Origin: Amycolatopsis sp. WAC 01376
GTDB lineage: Bacteria; Actinomycetota; Actinomycetes; Mycobacteriales; Pseudonocardiaceae
NCBI RefSeq assembly: GCF_003947415.1
Contig: NZ_QHKL01000004.1
Location: forward strand, 434,001 to 498,000
DNA: 64,000 nucleotides
Reading direction: 5' to 3'
The notes below the pieces were generated by a model. It did not search any database, was not told the origin of the DNA, and saw only the letters and a program-made list of their open reading frames with translations. Below are positions 53,042-61,825 of this stretch, in pieces (positions within the stretch are counted from its first letter, which is position 1; every line of letters begins with the position of its first letter). The translations under genes and the position numbers were made by a program.

Positions 53042-53392
53042 GTGCCTCTCGTGGAAATCACCTACGCGCCCCATCTTCCCGAAGCCAAGCTGCGTGAGCT
53101 CGGTTCGGTTCTGCCGCATCTCGTGTCCGTCGCCGTGGAGTGCCCCGAGGAGCCCTACGACGGCGACCTCCAGCCGGGCGACGTGGAACTGCGGTTCCGC
53201 ACGCCGGGACCGTTCGACCGGTTCGGGCTCGATCTCCTGGTCGAGGTCCGCTCGAAGTGGTTCCCGAGCCGGGCGGACAACCGGCAGGAGCGGGTGGACC
53301 TGCTGCGCACGAGCATCGAATCCGCGACCGGCATCGACGACGTCGGCGTGTACCTCTCACTGCCCGTCGCGGCCTGGTCGCAATCGGACTAG
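53042..53392 (+). CDS. tautomerase-like small protein
   Basis: 116 residues from GTG 53042. The start VPLVEITY gives Pro-2 after removal of Met, a hallmark of the 4-oxalocrotonate tautomerase / MIF superfamily, and the body shows a repeated beta-alpha-beta layout (ELRFRTPGPFDRFGLDLLVEVRSKWF and IDDVGVYLSL). Length equals a fused tandem tautomerase domain. The substrate is unknown. Its stop overlaps that of the convergent oxidase gene by 4 bp. Confidence 0.6.
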   Translation: MPLVEITYAPHLPEAKLRELGSVLPHLVSVAVECPEEPYDGDLQPGDVELRFRTPGPFDRFGLDLLVEVRSKWFPSRADNRQERVDLLRTSIESATGIDDVGVYLSLPVAAWSQSD

Positions 53393-54612
53393 CGCTCCCC
53401 GAACACGTGCCGCCGGACGAAGGGGCTGCGGAACTTCCCGTCCGGGTCCAGCTCGGTGGCCAGCGCCCGGAAATCGGCCAGCTTCGGGTAGTCCGCGGCG
53501 TGGTGGAACAGTTTCCCCCAGTGCGGCCGGACCCCGAAGGGCGCCAAACGTTCCTCCATGACGGGCAACAGCGCGCGGACCGCGTCCTCGTCCGGCTGCC
53601 AGGTGAAGTGCAGTGCCAGCCTGTCGCCGCCGTGGAACGGGCTGAGCCACAGGTCGTCCCCCGCGACCGTGCGGATCTCCGAGGTGAGCAGGACGGGCGC
53701 CAGCCGGTCCCCGATGCCGCGCATCGCCTCCATCGCCGCGACGGCGTGCCGGATCGGCACGAAGTACTCGGTCTGGAGTTCGTTCCCCACGCTGGGCGTG
53801 AAGTCGAGGCGGAAATGCGGGATCCGTTCGTGCCACGGCCCCGGGACCCCGAGCTGCCGCGTGCAGTTGTCCGCCGGGATACCCGCCGCGTGAGCGGGAT
53901 GCCGCGGCCCGTCCGCCGCCTTCGCGCCGAAGAAGTCCGCGCCCGGCCGCCCCGGCCCCTTGACCCAGACCTGGTCGATCGTCTCGCGCGCCCAGTTCGT
54001 GAACAGGCTGACGCTGTAACCCGCGTCCTGGATCTCTTCGAAGTGTTCGTACGCCGACTCCCAGGGCAAGCCGTCGAAGACGTCCTGGCGGAGGTCGAAC
54101 GACGGCACCAGATCGAGCGTCAGCCGGGTGACCACGCCGAGCGCGCCGAGGCCGACGACCACGCCGTCGTGCCGTGAGTACGTCTTCACCTCACCGTCCG
54201 CGGTGACCAGCTCCAAACCGGACACCGCCGACGCGAGACTCTGGTTGAGCCGCCCGGAACCGTGGGTTGCCGTCGCGACGGTGCCCGCCACCGTGCAGTG
54301 AGGCAGCGAAGCGAGGTTGGCCAGCGCGAACCCGGCCGCGTGCGCCTGGATGGCGACGTCGCCGTAGCGCGCCGCCGCCGGCACCGTGACCGTCGCCGCG
54401 TCACTGTCGAATTCAGCCACCGGGTCGAGCCCGGCGAGATCGATCTGGACACCGCCTGGGAAGTCCGCGATGTCGTTGAAGCAATGCCTGCTGCCCAGTG
54501 CCTTGACCGCCGTCGCCCTGGCGACGGCTTCCTGAACCTCTTCGACGGTCCGAGGGCGAAGAATGCGTTCTGCGGTGAAAGTCTGATTCCCCGCCCAGTT
54601 CGTCTCGCGCAC
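53389..54612 (-). CDS. alditol oxidase (AldO-like FAD enzyme)
   Basis: 407 residues. The sequence follows Streptomyces AldO closely: TNWAGNQTFTAERILRP, LGSRHCFNDIAD, LASLPHCTVAGTVATATHGSG, LGALGVVTRLTLDL, NCTRQLGVPGPWHERIPHFRLDFTPS and FGVRPHWGKLF. His-43 corresponds to the covalently flavinylated His of AldO. Family members oxidise xylitol, sorbitol or mannitol to the aldose with release of H2O2 in the cytoplasm. Divergent from an IclR regulator. Confidence 0.9.
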   Translation of the reverse strand: MRETNWAGNQTFTAERILRPRTVEEVQEAVARATAVKALGSRHCFNDIADFPGGVQIDLAGLDPVAEFDSDAATVTVPAAARYGDVAIQAHAAGFALANLASLPHCTVAGTVATATHGSGRLNQSLASAVSGLELVTADGEVKTYSRHDGVVVGLGALGVVTRLTLDLVPSFDLRQDVFDGLPWESAYEHFEEIQDAGYSVSLFTNWARETIDQVWVKGPGRPGADFFGAKAADGPRHPAHAAGIPADNCTRQLGVPGPWHERIPHFRLDFTPSVGNELQTEYFVPIRHAVAAMEAMRGIGDRLAPVLLTSEIRTVAGDDLWLSPFHGGDRLALHFTWQPDEDAVRALLPVMEERLAPFGVRPHWGKLFHHAADYPKLADFRALATELDPDGKFRSPFVRRHVFGER

Positions 54613-54662
54613 CGAGCCCCTTTTCCTTACTGCGTCCGGCCCCCGAGCCTACAGCGGCTGAC

Positions 54663-54675
54663 TTCCGCTCAGTGA
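54663..54675. promoter_or_regulatory. candidate IclR/PobR box 1
   Basis: TTCCGCTCAGTGA lies 12 bp before the IclR start, between divergent iclR and aldO. Its reverse complement matches 55435-55447, upstream of pobA, at 12 of 13 positions. This could be a common operator. Confidence 0.5.
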
Positions 54676-54687
54676 GAGAATGCCCGG

Positions 54688-55458
54688 ATGGCCGGAAACC
54701 TGTCCACGCCGGGCGCCAGCGTCACGTCACGGGCGTTCGCGCTGCTCGGCGCGTTCGACGTCGACCATCGTGAGCTGTCGCTGACCGAACTCGCGGGCCG
54801 CGCCGGCCTGCCGCTGCCCACCGCGCACCGGATCGCCCGCGAACTCGTGGGCCTGGGCGCGCTGGAGCGGCGCGAGGATCGGTACGCCATCGGCAGGCGG
54901 CTGTGGGACCTCGGCCTGCTCGCGCCCGTCCAGTTCGAACTGCGGCAGGTCGCCGCTCCCTTCCTCCAGGACCTCTACGGCGCGACCGGCGCCACCGTGC
55001 ACCTCGGCGAGCGGGACGGCGTCCAGGTGCTCTATCTCGACCGGCTCTCCGGGAACGCGTCCGTACCGGTGGTCAGCCGGATCGGCGGACGGCTGCCGCT
55101 GCACGCCACCGGCGTCGGGAAGGTGCTGCTGGCCTGGGCTCCGGAGGACGTCCAGCGGCAGGTGCTCGCCTCCCTGACCCGCGTCACGCCGTACACCATC
55201 ACCCAGCCCGGACGGCTCCGCGAGCAGTTGCGGCGCGTCCGCCGGGAGGGTTTCGCGCAAACCGTCGAGGAGATGAGCCGAGGCGCCTGCTCGGTCGCCG
55301 TCCCGATCCGGCCGTCCGGTGGCGAGGTCGTCGCGGCGCTCGGCCTGGTCGTCCCGGATCTGAGCCGCGGCCGGGCGAGGCTGGTTTCCGCACTCCAGGT
55401 CGCGGCCGCCGGAATCGGGCGAAGCCTGCCGCTTTCACTGAGTGGAAGCGAACGCTAG
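54688..55458 (+). CDS. IclR-family regulator (PobR-like)
   Basis: 256 residues. N-terminal winged helix (SLTELAGRAGLPLPTAHRIARELV) and C-terminal ligand domain with VSRIGGRLPLHATGVGKVLLAW and the typical EEMSRGACSVAVPI. IclR-type PobR proteins activate pobA in response to 4-hydroxybenzoate, and this gene is immediately upstream of pobA with a 32-bp gap, so that role is likely. Confidence 0.85.
   Translation: MAGNLSTPGASVTSRAFALLGAFDVDHRELSLTELAGRAGLPLPTAHRIARELVGLGALERREDRYAIGRRLWDLGLLAPVQFELRQVAAPFLQDLYGATGATVHLGERDGVQVLYLDRLSGNASVPVVSRIGGRLPLHATGVGKVLLAWAPEDVQRQVLASLTRVTPYTITQPGRLREQLRRVRREGFAQTVEEMSRGACSVAVPIRPSGGEVVAALGLVVPDLSRGRARLVSALQVAAAGIGRSLPLSLSGSER
55435..55447. promoter_or_regulatory. 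candidate IclR/PobR box 2
   Basis: TCACTGAGTGGAA, in the last codons of the regulator gene and 43 bp upstream of pobA. With the preceding TT it forms a pseudo-palindrome TTTCACTGAGTGGAA. It matches the inverted site at 54663-54675. Confidence 0.5.
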
Positions 55459-55490
55459 GAGTTCGCCCACCCGGCGGCCAGACTCCGGTC

Positions 55491-56666
55491 ATGCGAACCC
55501 CAGTCGCCATCGTCGGCGCCGGCCCGGCCGGACTGCTCCTGTCGCATCTTCTCGATCTGGCAGGGGTCGAATCGGTGATCGTGGAGACCCGCTCGCGCGA
55601 GTACGTCGAGGCGCGGATCCGGGCGGGTATTCTCGAACAGTCCACAGTGGACCTCCTCCGCGAGACAGGCCTGTCGGACCGGCTCGACCGCGAGGGCGAC
55701 GAGCACCGCGGCATCTACCTGCAGTGGCCGCGGGAGCGGCACCATCTCGACTTCGTGGACCTGGTCGGGCGAAGCGTCACCGTGTACGGCCAGACCGAGG
55801 TGACGAAGGACCTCGGCAAGGCGCGAGCGGCAGCCGGGCAGCAGATTTACTACGAGGTGGCCGACACCGCCGTCCACGACATCGAGACCGACCGGCCCTA
55901 CCTCACCTTCACCGACGCGGACGGCATACCGCAGAAGCTCGACGCCGACCTCATCGTCGGCTGCGACGGCTCCTTCGGTCCTTGCCGCACCGCGATTCCC
56001 GACGCCGCGAAGCAGACTTGGGAGCGCACCTACCCGTATTCGTGGCTCGGTGTCCTCGCCGACGTCGCCCCGTCGACCGACGAGCTCATCTACGCCTGGC
56101 ATCCCGACGGTTTCGCGATGCACTCCATGCGTTCGGCCACCGTCAGCCGGCTGTACCTGCAAGTGCCCAACGGCACCGACATCGGCACCTGGTCCGACGA
56201 CCGGATCTGGGAGGCGCTCGCGACCCGGCTCGGCCACGGCCAAGACGGCTGGACCCTCACGCCAGGCCCGGTCACCGACAAGAGCGTGCTGCCCATGCGC
56301 AGCTTCGTGCAGCAACCCATGCGGCACGGCCGCCTGTTCCTCGCCGGCGACGCCGCCCATATCGTGCCGCCCACCGGCGCCAAAGGCCTCAACCTCGCCG
56401 TCGCCGACGTCGCCCTCCTCGCCCCCGCCCTGGCGACTTTGGTGCGGGACAAGGACTCCACGCTCGCTGACGCCTACTCCGACACCGCACTACGCCGGGT
56501 CTGGCGATGCACGCATTTCTCGTGGTGGATGACGACGATGCTGCACCAGTCGGACGATCCGTTCGACCGGCAACTCCAGCTTTCGCAGTTGCAGTGGCTG
56601 GCGCGGAGTGAGGCGGGGCGGGCGGGATTGGCGGAGAACTACGCGGGACTGCCGATTGGTTTCTGA
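55491..56666 (+). CDS. pobA: 4-hydroxybenzoate 3-monooxygenase
   Basis: 391 residues from ATG 55491, the usual PobA length. FAD-binding GxGxxG in VAIVGAGPAGLL, the RAGILEQ and ERHHLDFVDL blocks seen in PobA, DG motif LIVGCDGSFGPCR, and GDAAHIVPPTGAKGLNLAVADV. It hydroxylates 4-hydroxybenzoate to protocatechuate using NAD(P)H and O2. It follows an IclR-type regulator. The protocatechuate cleavage genes are not in the window. Confidence 0.93.
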   Translation: MRTPVAIVGAGPAGLLLSHLLDLAGVESVIVETRSREYVEARIRAGILEQSTVDLLRETGLSDRLDREGDEHRGIYLQWPRERHHLDFVDLVGRSVTVYGQTEVTKDLGKARAAAGQQIYYEVADTAVHDIETDRPYLTFTDADGIPQKLDADLIVGCDGSFGPCRTAIPDAAKQTWERTYPYSWLGVLADVAPSTDELIYAWHPDGFAMHSMRSATVSRLYLQVPNGTDIGTWSDDRIWEALATRLGHGQDGWTLTPGPVTDKSVLPMRSFVQQPMRHGRLFLAGDAAHIVPPTGAKGLNLAVADVALLAPALATLVRDKDSTLADAYSDTALRRVWRCTHFSWWMTTMLHQSDDPFDRQLQLSQLQWLARSEAGRAGLAENYAGLPIGF

Positions 56667-56697
56667 TTCGGATGAGCGGGTGGCGGGTTCGCGGCTT

Positions 56698-57128
56698 TCG
56701 CCGTTTGGCGGCAACGACCGGCATGGTCGAGCGGTGACCAGTATGGACAGGGCAGCTGTGACCCGATGCGGCGTTACCGGTGAACGGCAACGCCGCACCG
56801 GTGAACGCAAGCCGGCCACTCACCGCACCTCGTCGCCGTTTGGCGGCAACGACCAAGACAAGTTGGGAAACTCTGTCTGCAGGCGAGCCTTGATCGGAGC
56901 GGCGCGTCGCCATTTCGCGGCAACACCCGATATGGCCGAGCGCTGGCCGCCACTGACAGGGCAACCGCGACCCGGGCGGTCGCTACCGCTGAGCGACAAC
57001 AACCAAACAAACCACAACCCACGGCCCACCGCCAAGCCCGGCTCGCCCCAACCGTCGCCATCCCGCGGCAACCCCACGCCCACGACCACAAGCCGGCCCC
57101 ACCCCGTCGCCGTTTCACGGCAACGCCT
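56698..57128. repeat. degenerate tandem repeat array (~70-bp period) beside an HNH gene
   Basis: A core like TCGCCGTTTGGCGGCAAC recurs at 56698, 56833, 56907, 57055 and 57107, with weaker copies near 56769 and 56980, giving spacings of roughly 52-76 bp. Two full units (from 56698 and from 56907) align along their length, sharing GACAGGGCA and GACCCG blocks. Each core can fold as GCCG-loop-CGGC. The last copy overlaps the stop codon of the HNH/DUF222 gene by one base. No gene is supported from 56667 to 57127. Confidence 0.75.
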
Positions 57129-58366
57129 CAGAACGGCAGGGAATCGGGTCGTGGCTCGTGGAGCGGCGGCGGTGTGCTGGTGTGGGCCTGCCCGGTGGGT
57201 GTGGTGACGGTGAGGCTGCCGTCGGGGTCGAGGCGATAGATCCAGCCGGGTTCGTCCTTCAGCCGGTGGTCACGACGGCAGTAGGTGACCAGATCGGCCA
57301 CGTTCGTTTCGCCCTGGAACTGCCAGGGGATCGAGTGGTCCAGTTCGCAGGTGTGGGCGGCCCGGTCGCAGCCGGGTCTTCGGCACTCGCGATCCCGCAC
57401 TCGGACGAACTCGGCCGTCGCCGCGTCGGGGCGATATCGCGTTCTGCCCAGGTCTTGGACTTGGCCGCTGAGCGGATCGGTGATGATGCGCCGGAGGACG
57501 GTGTCCGGTCCGGTGGCGATGTGACGGCCCAGTCCGGCCGGGATATAGCCGTGTCCGGCCATTTTCACGGGGTCGTCGTTCAAGCCCAGGTACGTGGTGA
57601 GATCCATGTACAGGAACACCTCGGCGCGCTCGGAGACGCCACCCTGTCCACCGAGAAGCAGATCGAGCGCGATATCGGCCCGGAGCTGGTCCATCGTCCG
57701 CGTATCCCCCTGGTTGCGAAGCGCTCGCGCTTCCCGGTGGATTCGTTGGTACGCCGCGGTGACCTTCTCGACCGGGCCGTCCACCACCTCGATCGACGCG
57801 ACTCCGGCCTCGCCTTGCGCCATGGACAGGCGGCGGCCTTCCCTGCGCTCGGCCGTCCGTCTTTCGGCACCGGATCGGTCGGCCCTCGTCGCCGCGTAGC
57901 TCGCGGCCTTCCTGACCTGATCACTGTTCTTGTCCGGTAACCGCGACTCCAGTGCCGCATCGGCCACCAAGGAGTCCTCGTCGGACAACCATGCCGTCGC
58001 TTCGGCCACCTTCTGCGCGGCGAACCCGCTTACCTTTCCGCGGTCCATCAACGACAACGTCCGCGGCAGCCGCGACGTCAACGCCACCCCCGTCGCCACG
58101 AGAGAACCGGCGAAAGCGTCCACAAGAGACAGTTCCAGTGCCACTTCCTGCACCACACTCCGCACGCCGCCGCGCACCTTGCTCAACCGCGACAGCGCCC
58201 GATACCGCAGCGCCTCGATGCGTGCCAGCGCGACACCGGCTTGCTTCGCGACCAGGAGAGAATCCTTGTCGTCCAACGAATCGATTAACGCATTGATCTC
58301 CTCCAAACGTTCGGGATCGGCAATTACCTCGAGAACGGCCTTGAGTTCGGCCCCAGTGGTAGCCAC
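57128..58366 (-). CDS. HNH endonuclease domain protein with DUF222 (13E12 repeat family)
   Basis: 412 residues from GTG 58366. The N-terminal ~280 residues are helical DUF222 (EVALELSLVDAFAGSLVATG, TRTMDQLRADIALDLLLGG). The C-terminal HNH domain has CRRPGCDRAAHTCELDHSIPW and NVADLVTYCRRDHRLK, keeping the zinc Cys pair, catalytic Asp-His and later His. Mycobacterial 13E12 proteins with this layout are linked to REP13E12 repeats and occur in many copies per genome. A degenerate repeat array lies directly downstream. Nuclease activity is inferred from the motif only. Confidence 0.88.
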   Translation of the reverse strand: MATTGAELKAVLEVIADPERLEEINALIDSLDDKDSLLVAKQAGVALARIEALRYRALSRLSKVRGGVRSVVQEVALELSLVDAFAGSLVATGVALTSRLPRTLSLMDRGKVSGFAAQKVAEATAWLSDEDSLVADAALESRLPDKNSDQVRKAASYAATRADRSGAERRTAERREGRRLSMAQGEAGVASIEVVDGPVEKVTAAYQRIHREARALRNQGDTRTMDQLRADIALDLLLGGQGGVSERAEVFLYMDLTTYLGLNDDPVKMAGHGYIPAGLGRHIATGPDTVLRRIITDPLSGQVQDLGRTRYRPDAATAEFVRVRDRECRRPGCDRAAHTCELDHSIPWQFQGETNVADLVTYCRRDHRLKDEPGWIYRLDPDGSLTVTTPTGQAHTSTPPPLHEPRPDSLPF

Positions 58367-58409
58367 GGAACGAACCTACAACCGGCCACCGACAAAACCG
58401 GAGCGAGCC

Positions 58410-60173
58410 TCAGCGCGCCAGACTGAGCCGTCGTTCCCGATGCGCTGTCATGTACACCGGCGTGTTCACGACCCCGTACCCGCGATACTCGCCGATCCGT
58501 TGCACCACCTCGAAAAACACCCGTGAGCCGACCAGTTCGGTGCAGAAGTGCAGGAACTCGCCGGACGCGTCCCGGTCATACAGCACCGAGTTTTCGCGCA
58601 GTGCCGACGAAAACGGGAGATCGAACCGCGCATCGAGGTCGTCGTAGTAGTTCCCGGGGATCGAAAGCAGTGGCGCACCCGCCTCCCGCATCGCACGCGC
58701 GACGGCGATGGCGTCGTCGCAAGCGAGAGCGATGTGTTGTGGCGACGGCACTCCCGGCGCCCACTCCCCTCGCCGCACCAGGGCGCTGTCCAACGTCAAG
58801 CGGACGTCCTGATCTCCGACCGCCCGGCTGCGCACGAGCCCGAACGGCGCCGCGAACTCCGAGACCGGTTCCGGCCGGAGGCCCAGCACCGAACGGTAGA
58901 ACAGTGTCGCCTCGTCGAAGTGATCGAAGGGCTGGGTCAAGGCGATGTGATCGATGCCGGTGATCCCCAGCCCGGTCGGCGCGGTCCCGGACGGAACGAA
59001 GTCGCGCAACCATTCGTCGTTGCCACAGAAGAAGATCTCGGTCCCGTCCGGCGCGGCGACGGCGGACAGGTCCGCCTCGTCCGGGCCGTGTTCGCGGGGC
59101 AGCACCGGCGCGAGCAACGTCTCCGCGCGCCGCGCCGATCCGGCCGGGTTCGCGCTGGTCAGGCCGAGTGCGCTGATCGCACCCTCCTCGGTCGCTTCGT
59201 TCACCAGCAAGCGCGCCGATCCCTGTTGCCACAACTGGACCGGCTTCGTGCGATGGGTTCCGACGTGGGTGAAGCCGAGTCCCGCGAGCACCGTTCCCGG
59301 GACCGCGAGCTCCGCGAAGGCGTGCCCGTCCAGCCGAGGAGCCTCGGGAATCTCAAGGGTGCGAACGGATTCACGCAAAGCCACCAGTGATCGCATGGCG
59401 TCGACGGCCGCGGCGCGCGGGTCCGCCTGCCGGAACACGTCGTTGAACACCTCCAGCGAAAGCGGCCCTCGATAACCCGCCGCCAGGACGTGACCGGTGA
59501 ACGTGGCCAGGTCGAACGCGCCCTGCCCAGGGAAGAGCCGGTGATGCCTGCTCCAGTGCAGCACGTCCATGTCCAGCATCGGCGCGTCGGCCAGCTGCAG
59601 GAAGAAGATCTTCTCCCCCGGAATGGTCCGGATCGCGCGGGGATCGCTGCGCCGCGAAAGGATGTGGAAGCTGTCGAGGCAGACCCCCAAGGCCGCGTGA
59701 TCGGCCCGCCGGACGATCCGCCACGCGTGCTCGTACGTGTTCACGAACCGGCCCCACGCAAGGGCTTCGTAGGCGACACGGATTCCGCGCGACGCGGCCA
59801 GCGAAGCCAATTCATACAACTGCGAGGCGGCGAGATCATCGTCGTCGACGGCGTCGGGCGAGACCGACGAACAGACCAGGACGGTGTCCACGCCGAGTTC
59901 GGCCATGAGGTCGAACTTCCGTCGTGCCCGGCGAAGGTTCGACCGGAGCACGTCCGGCGGCACCGCCTCGAAATCACGGAAAGGCTGGTAGAGGTCGATC
60001 GTGAGGCCGAGATCGGCGCAGAGCCGCCGGATCTCCAAAGGCGACCTCCGTGACGCGATCAGGTCGTTCTCGAAGATCTCGACCCCATCGAAGCCGGCCG
60101 CGGCGGCCGCGGCGAGTTTGTCCTCTAGCGTGCCCGACAGGCAGACGGTCGCGATGGCGGTGTCACCGGGCAT
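58410..60173 (-). CDS. quiC: 3-dehydroshikimate dehydratase fused to HPPD-like domain (QuiC type)
   Basis: 587 residues. The N-terminal ~280 residues form a sugar-isomerase-like TIM barrel (AAAAAGFDGVEIFENDL, DLYQPFRDFEA, VAYEALAWGRF, CLDSFHILSRR, PLSLEVFNDVFR) that converts 3-dehydroshikimate to protocatechuate. The C-terminal half is a VOC domain like 4-hydroxyphenylpyruvate dioxygenase, with GIDHIAL, SPQHIALACDD and VFFEVVQRIG supplying a 2-His-1-Glu site. This two-domain form is known from Pseudomonas QuiC1. It overlaps the upstream dehydrogenase gene by 11 nt. Confidence 0.88.
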   Translation of the reverse strand: MPGDTAIATVCLSGTLEDKLAAAAAAGFDGVEIFENDLIASRRSPLEIRRLCADLGLTIDLYQPFRDFEAVPPDVLRSNLRRARRKFDLMAELGVDTVLVCSSVSPDAVDDDDLAASQLYELASLAASRGIRVAYEALAWGRFVNTYEHAWRIVRRADHAALGVCLDSFHILSRRSDPRAIRTIPGEKIFFLQLADAPMLDMDVLHWSRHHRLFPGQGAFDLATFTGHVLAAGYRGPLSLEVFNDVFRQADPRAAAVDAMRSLVALRESVRTLEIPEAPRLDGHAFAELAVPGTVLAGLGFTHVGTHRTKPVQLWQQGSARLLVNEATEEGAISALGLTSANPAGSARRAETLLAPVLPREHGPDEADLSAVAAPDGTEIFFCGNDEWLRDFVPSGTAPTGLGITGIDHIALTQPFDHFDEATLFYRSVLGLRPEPVSEFAAPFGLVRSRAVGDQDVRLTLDSALVRRGEWAPGVPSPQHIALACDDAIAVARAMREAGAPLLSIPGNYYDDLDARFDLPFSSALRENSVLYDRDASGEFLHFCTELVGSRVFFEVVQRIGEYRGYGVVNTPVYMTAHRERRLSLAR

Positions 60174-61011
60174 GGGCGGGTTTCCCTTCCAACGCTTCGA
60201 AATGACGGATCATCCGGTCGGCGTCCGGCTCCGCGCCGGTGAAGAGACGGAACGAGTCCGCCGCCTGGAAGACCACCATCCCGCCGCCGTGCAGCGTCCG
60301 GCATCCGCGCTCCCGCGCCTGTTTCAGCAGCGTGGTCTCCAGCGGCCGGTACACGATGTCGGCCACCCACATCCCAGGCCGCAGCGACTCGGCGGAAACC
60401 GGTGATCCCGGATACGCGGCCATCCCGGTCGGGGTGGCGTGGACGAGGCCGTCGGCGGTCCGAACGTCTTCGAGTGAGCCGGAAAGGGCGCGGTCGTCGC
60501 CGAACCGCTTTCGCAGTCCGGCCACCAGGGTCCCGGCGCGCGCGGAGTCGACGTCGTGGACGATCAGCCGTCCGGTTCCCAGCGAAAGCAGGGCATGGGC
60601 CACGGCGGCGCCCGCCCCGGCCGCGCCGAGGAGGACGACCGTGTCCATGTCGGCGTCGGGCAGTCCTTGGATGAGGTTGCGGGCGAAACCGGTCGCGTCC
60701 GTGTTGTACCCGGTCGCCACCCCTTCGCGGAACACCACCGTGTTCACCGCGCCGAGCGCCGCCGCGTCGGGCGCGATCTCGTCGAGGTACGGCAGCACCT
60801 GTTGTTTCACCGGATGGGTGATGTTGAGGCCGTCGAAGCCCGCGGTCCGCGCCGCGGCCAGCACCTCTCCGATCGGCATCTTCAGCACGTCGAGGTCGAG
60901 CCGCCGGTAGAGATAGCGCAGCCCGAGTTCGTCGGCTTCCCGTTCGTGCAGCGCCGGGCTCAGTGACGGCCCGATGCCGCTGCCGACCAGGCCGATGAGG
61001 TAGCTGGTCAC
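60163..61011 (-). CDS. quinate/shikimate dehydrogenase (AroE family, NAD type)
   Basis: 282 residues from GTG 61011, with GGAGG six bases upstream; a TTG at 61014 is possible. Catalytic Lys-69 is in NITHPVKQ and Asp-105 in GYNTDATGF; substrate loop GPSLSPAL. The nucleotide loop is LLGAAGAGAAVAHAL, and the second strand ends IVHDVDSARA, an Asp where NADPH-dependent AroE has NRT. This points to NAD+ and to a catabolic role, as in corynebacterial quinate/shikimate dehydrogenase. Coupled to quiC. Confidence 0.85.
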   Translation of the reverse strand: MTSYLIGLVGSGIGPSLSPALHEREADELGLRYLYRRLDLDVLKMPIGEVLAAARTAGFDGLNITHPVKQQVLPYLDEIAPDAAALGAVNTVVFREGVATGYNTDATGFARNLIQGLPDADMDTVVLLGAAGAGAAVAHALLSLGTGRLIVHDVDSARAGTLVAGLRKRFGDDRALSGSLEDVRTADGLVHATPTGMAAYPGSPVSAESLRPGMWVADIVYRPLETTLLKQARERGCRTLHGGGMVVFQAADSFRLFTGAEPDADRMIRHFEALEGKPAHAR

Positions 61012-61041
61012 CAAGATCCTCCGTGGATGCCGAGTCGAATT

Positions 61042-61061
61042 AATGTACGAACTAGTGAGTT
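61042..61061. promoter_or_regulatory. candidate operator of the quinate/shikimate regulon, site 1
   Basis: AATGTACGAACTAGTGAGTT, in the gap between the divergent dehydrogenase (start 61011) and TetR gene (start 61139). The reverse complement of 61826-61845, upstream of the MHS transporter, matches at 18 of 20 positions. It contains the dyad GAACT-AGTG-AGTTC. Confidence 0.75.
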
Positions 61062-61138
61062 CACTGTAGCGCGCACCGGCCGACGCGAGAAGGGCTGCGC
61101 TAGAGTGGGGCCTCCACCAGCGGTTCGGAGGGAGTCAG

Positions 61139-61780
61139 GTGGCCGCACCGTCGTCCGAGGTCGAGCGCCAGCGAGACAAGGAACGCACCCGCGCCGAGAT
61201 TCTCGCGGTGGCCACCAGAGAGTTCGCCGACAAGGGTTACGCCGGCGCGAGAGTGGACGAGATCGCCGATCGTACGAGCACCACGAAGCGGATGATCTAC
61301 TACTACTTCGGCGGCAAGGAGCAGCTCTACGTCGCCGCGCTCGAGCGGGCGTACGCGACCATCCGCGCCCTCGAACAGGATCTGGACGTCGACCATCTCG
61401 AACCCGAGGACGCGATCCGCCAGCTCGCCGAGCTCACCTTCGACCACCACGAGGCGAACCCGGACTTCATCCGGCTCGTGAGCATCGAGAACATCCATCA
61501 CGGCGAGCACATCGCGCGGTCCGAAGCCTTGTCGGGTATGGCGAATCCGGCCCTCGACGTGCTCACCCGCATCCTCGACCGCGGCCGGGAAGCAGGCCGG
61601 TTCCGCGACGACGTCGACGCGCTCGACGTGCATATGGTGATCAGCTCGTTCTGTGTGTTCCGCCTCGCGAACCGGCACACCTTCTCCGCGATCTTCGGCC
61701 GCGACATGCTCGACCCCGCGCGCCGCGCCCACTATCGCCTGATGCTGGGCGACCTGGTGATCGAGTACCTGACGGCCTGA
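61139..61780 (+). CDS. TetR-family regulator of the quinate/shikimate cluster
   Basis: 213 residues from GTG 61139, GGGAG upstream. The helix-turn-helix reads TRAEILAVATREFADKGYAGARVDEIADRTSTTKRMIYYYFGGKEQLY. The ligand domain is of the TetR_C type with MVISSFCVFRLANRHTFSAIF. It lies between the catabolic genes and the transporter, and a shared 20-bp motif occurs in both promoter regions, so it probably represses both until quinate or shikimate (or dehydroshikimate) binds. Confidence 0.85.
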   Translation: MAAPSSEVERQRDKERTRAEILAVATREFADKGYAGARVDEIADRTSTTKRMIYYYFGGKEQLYVAALERAYATIRALEQDLDVDHLEPEDAIRQLAELTFDHHEANPDFIRLVSIENIHHGEHIARSEALSGMANPALDVLTRILDRGREAGRFRDDVDALDVHMVISSFCVFRLANRHTFSAIFGRDMLDPARRAHYRLMLGDLVIEYLTA

Positions 61781-61825
61781 AATCCCCGCTCTTGACAACC
61801 GGGGCACCGTCTCGCACGCTGTATT

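Noticed and set aside
56698..57128. CRISPR array
   Set aside because: Repeats are degenerate and spacing varies from 52 to 76 bp, two units are related along their full length, and no cas gene is nearby.
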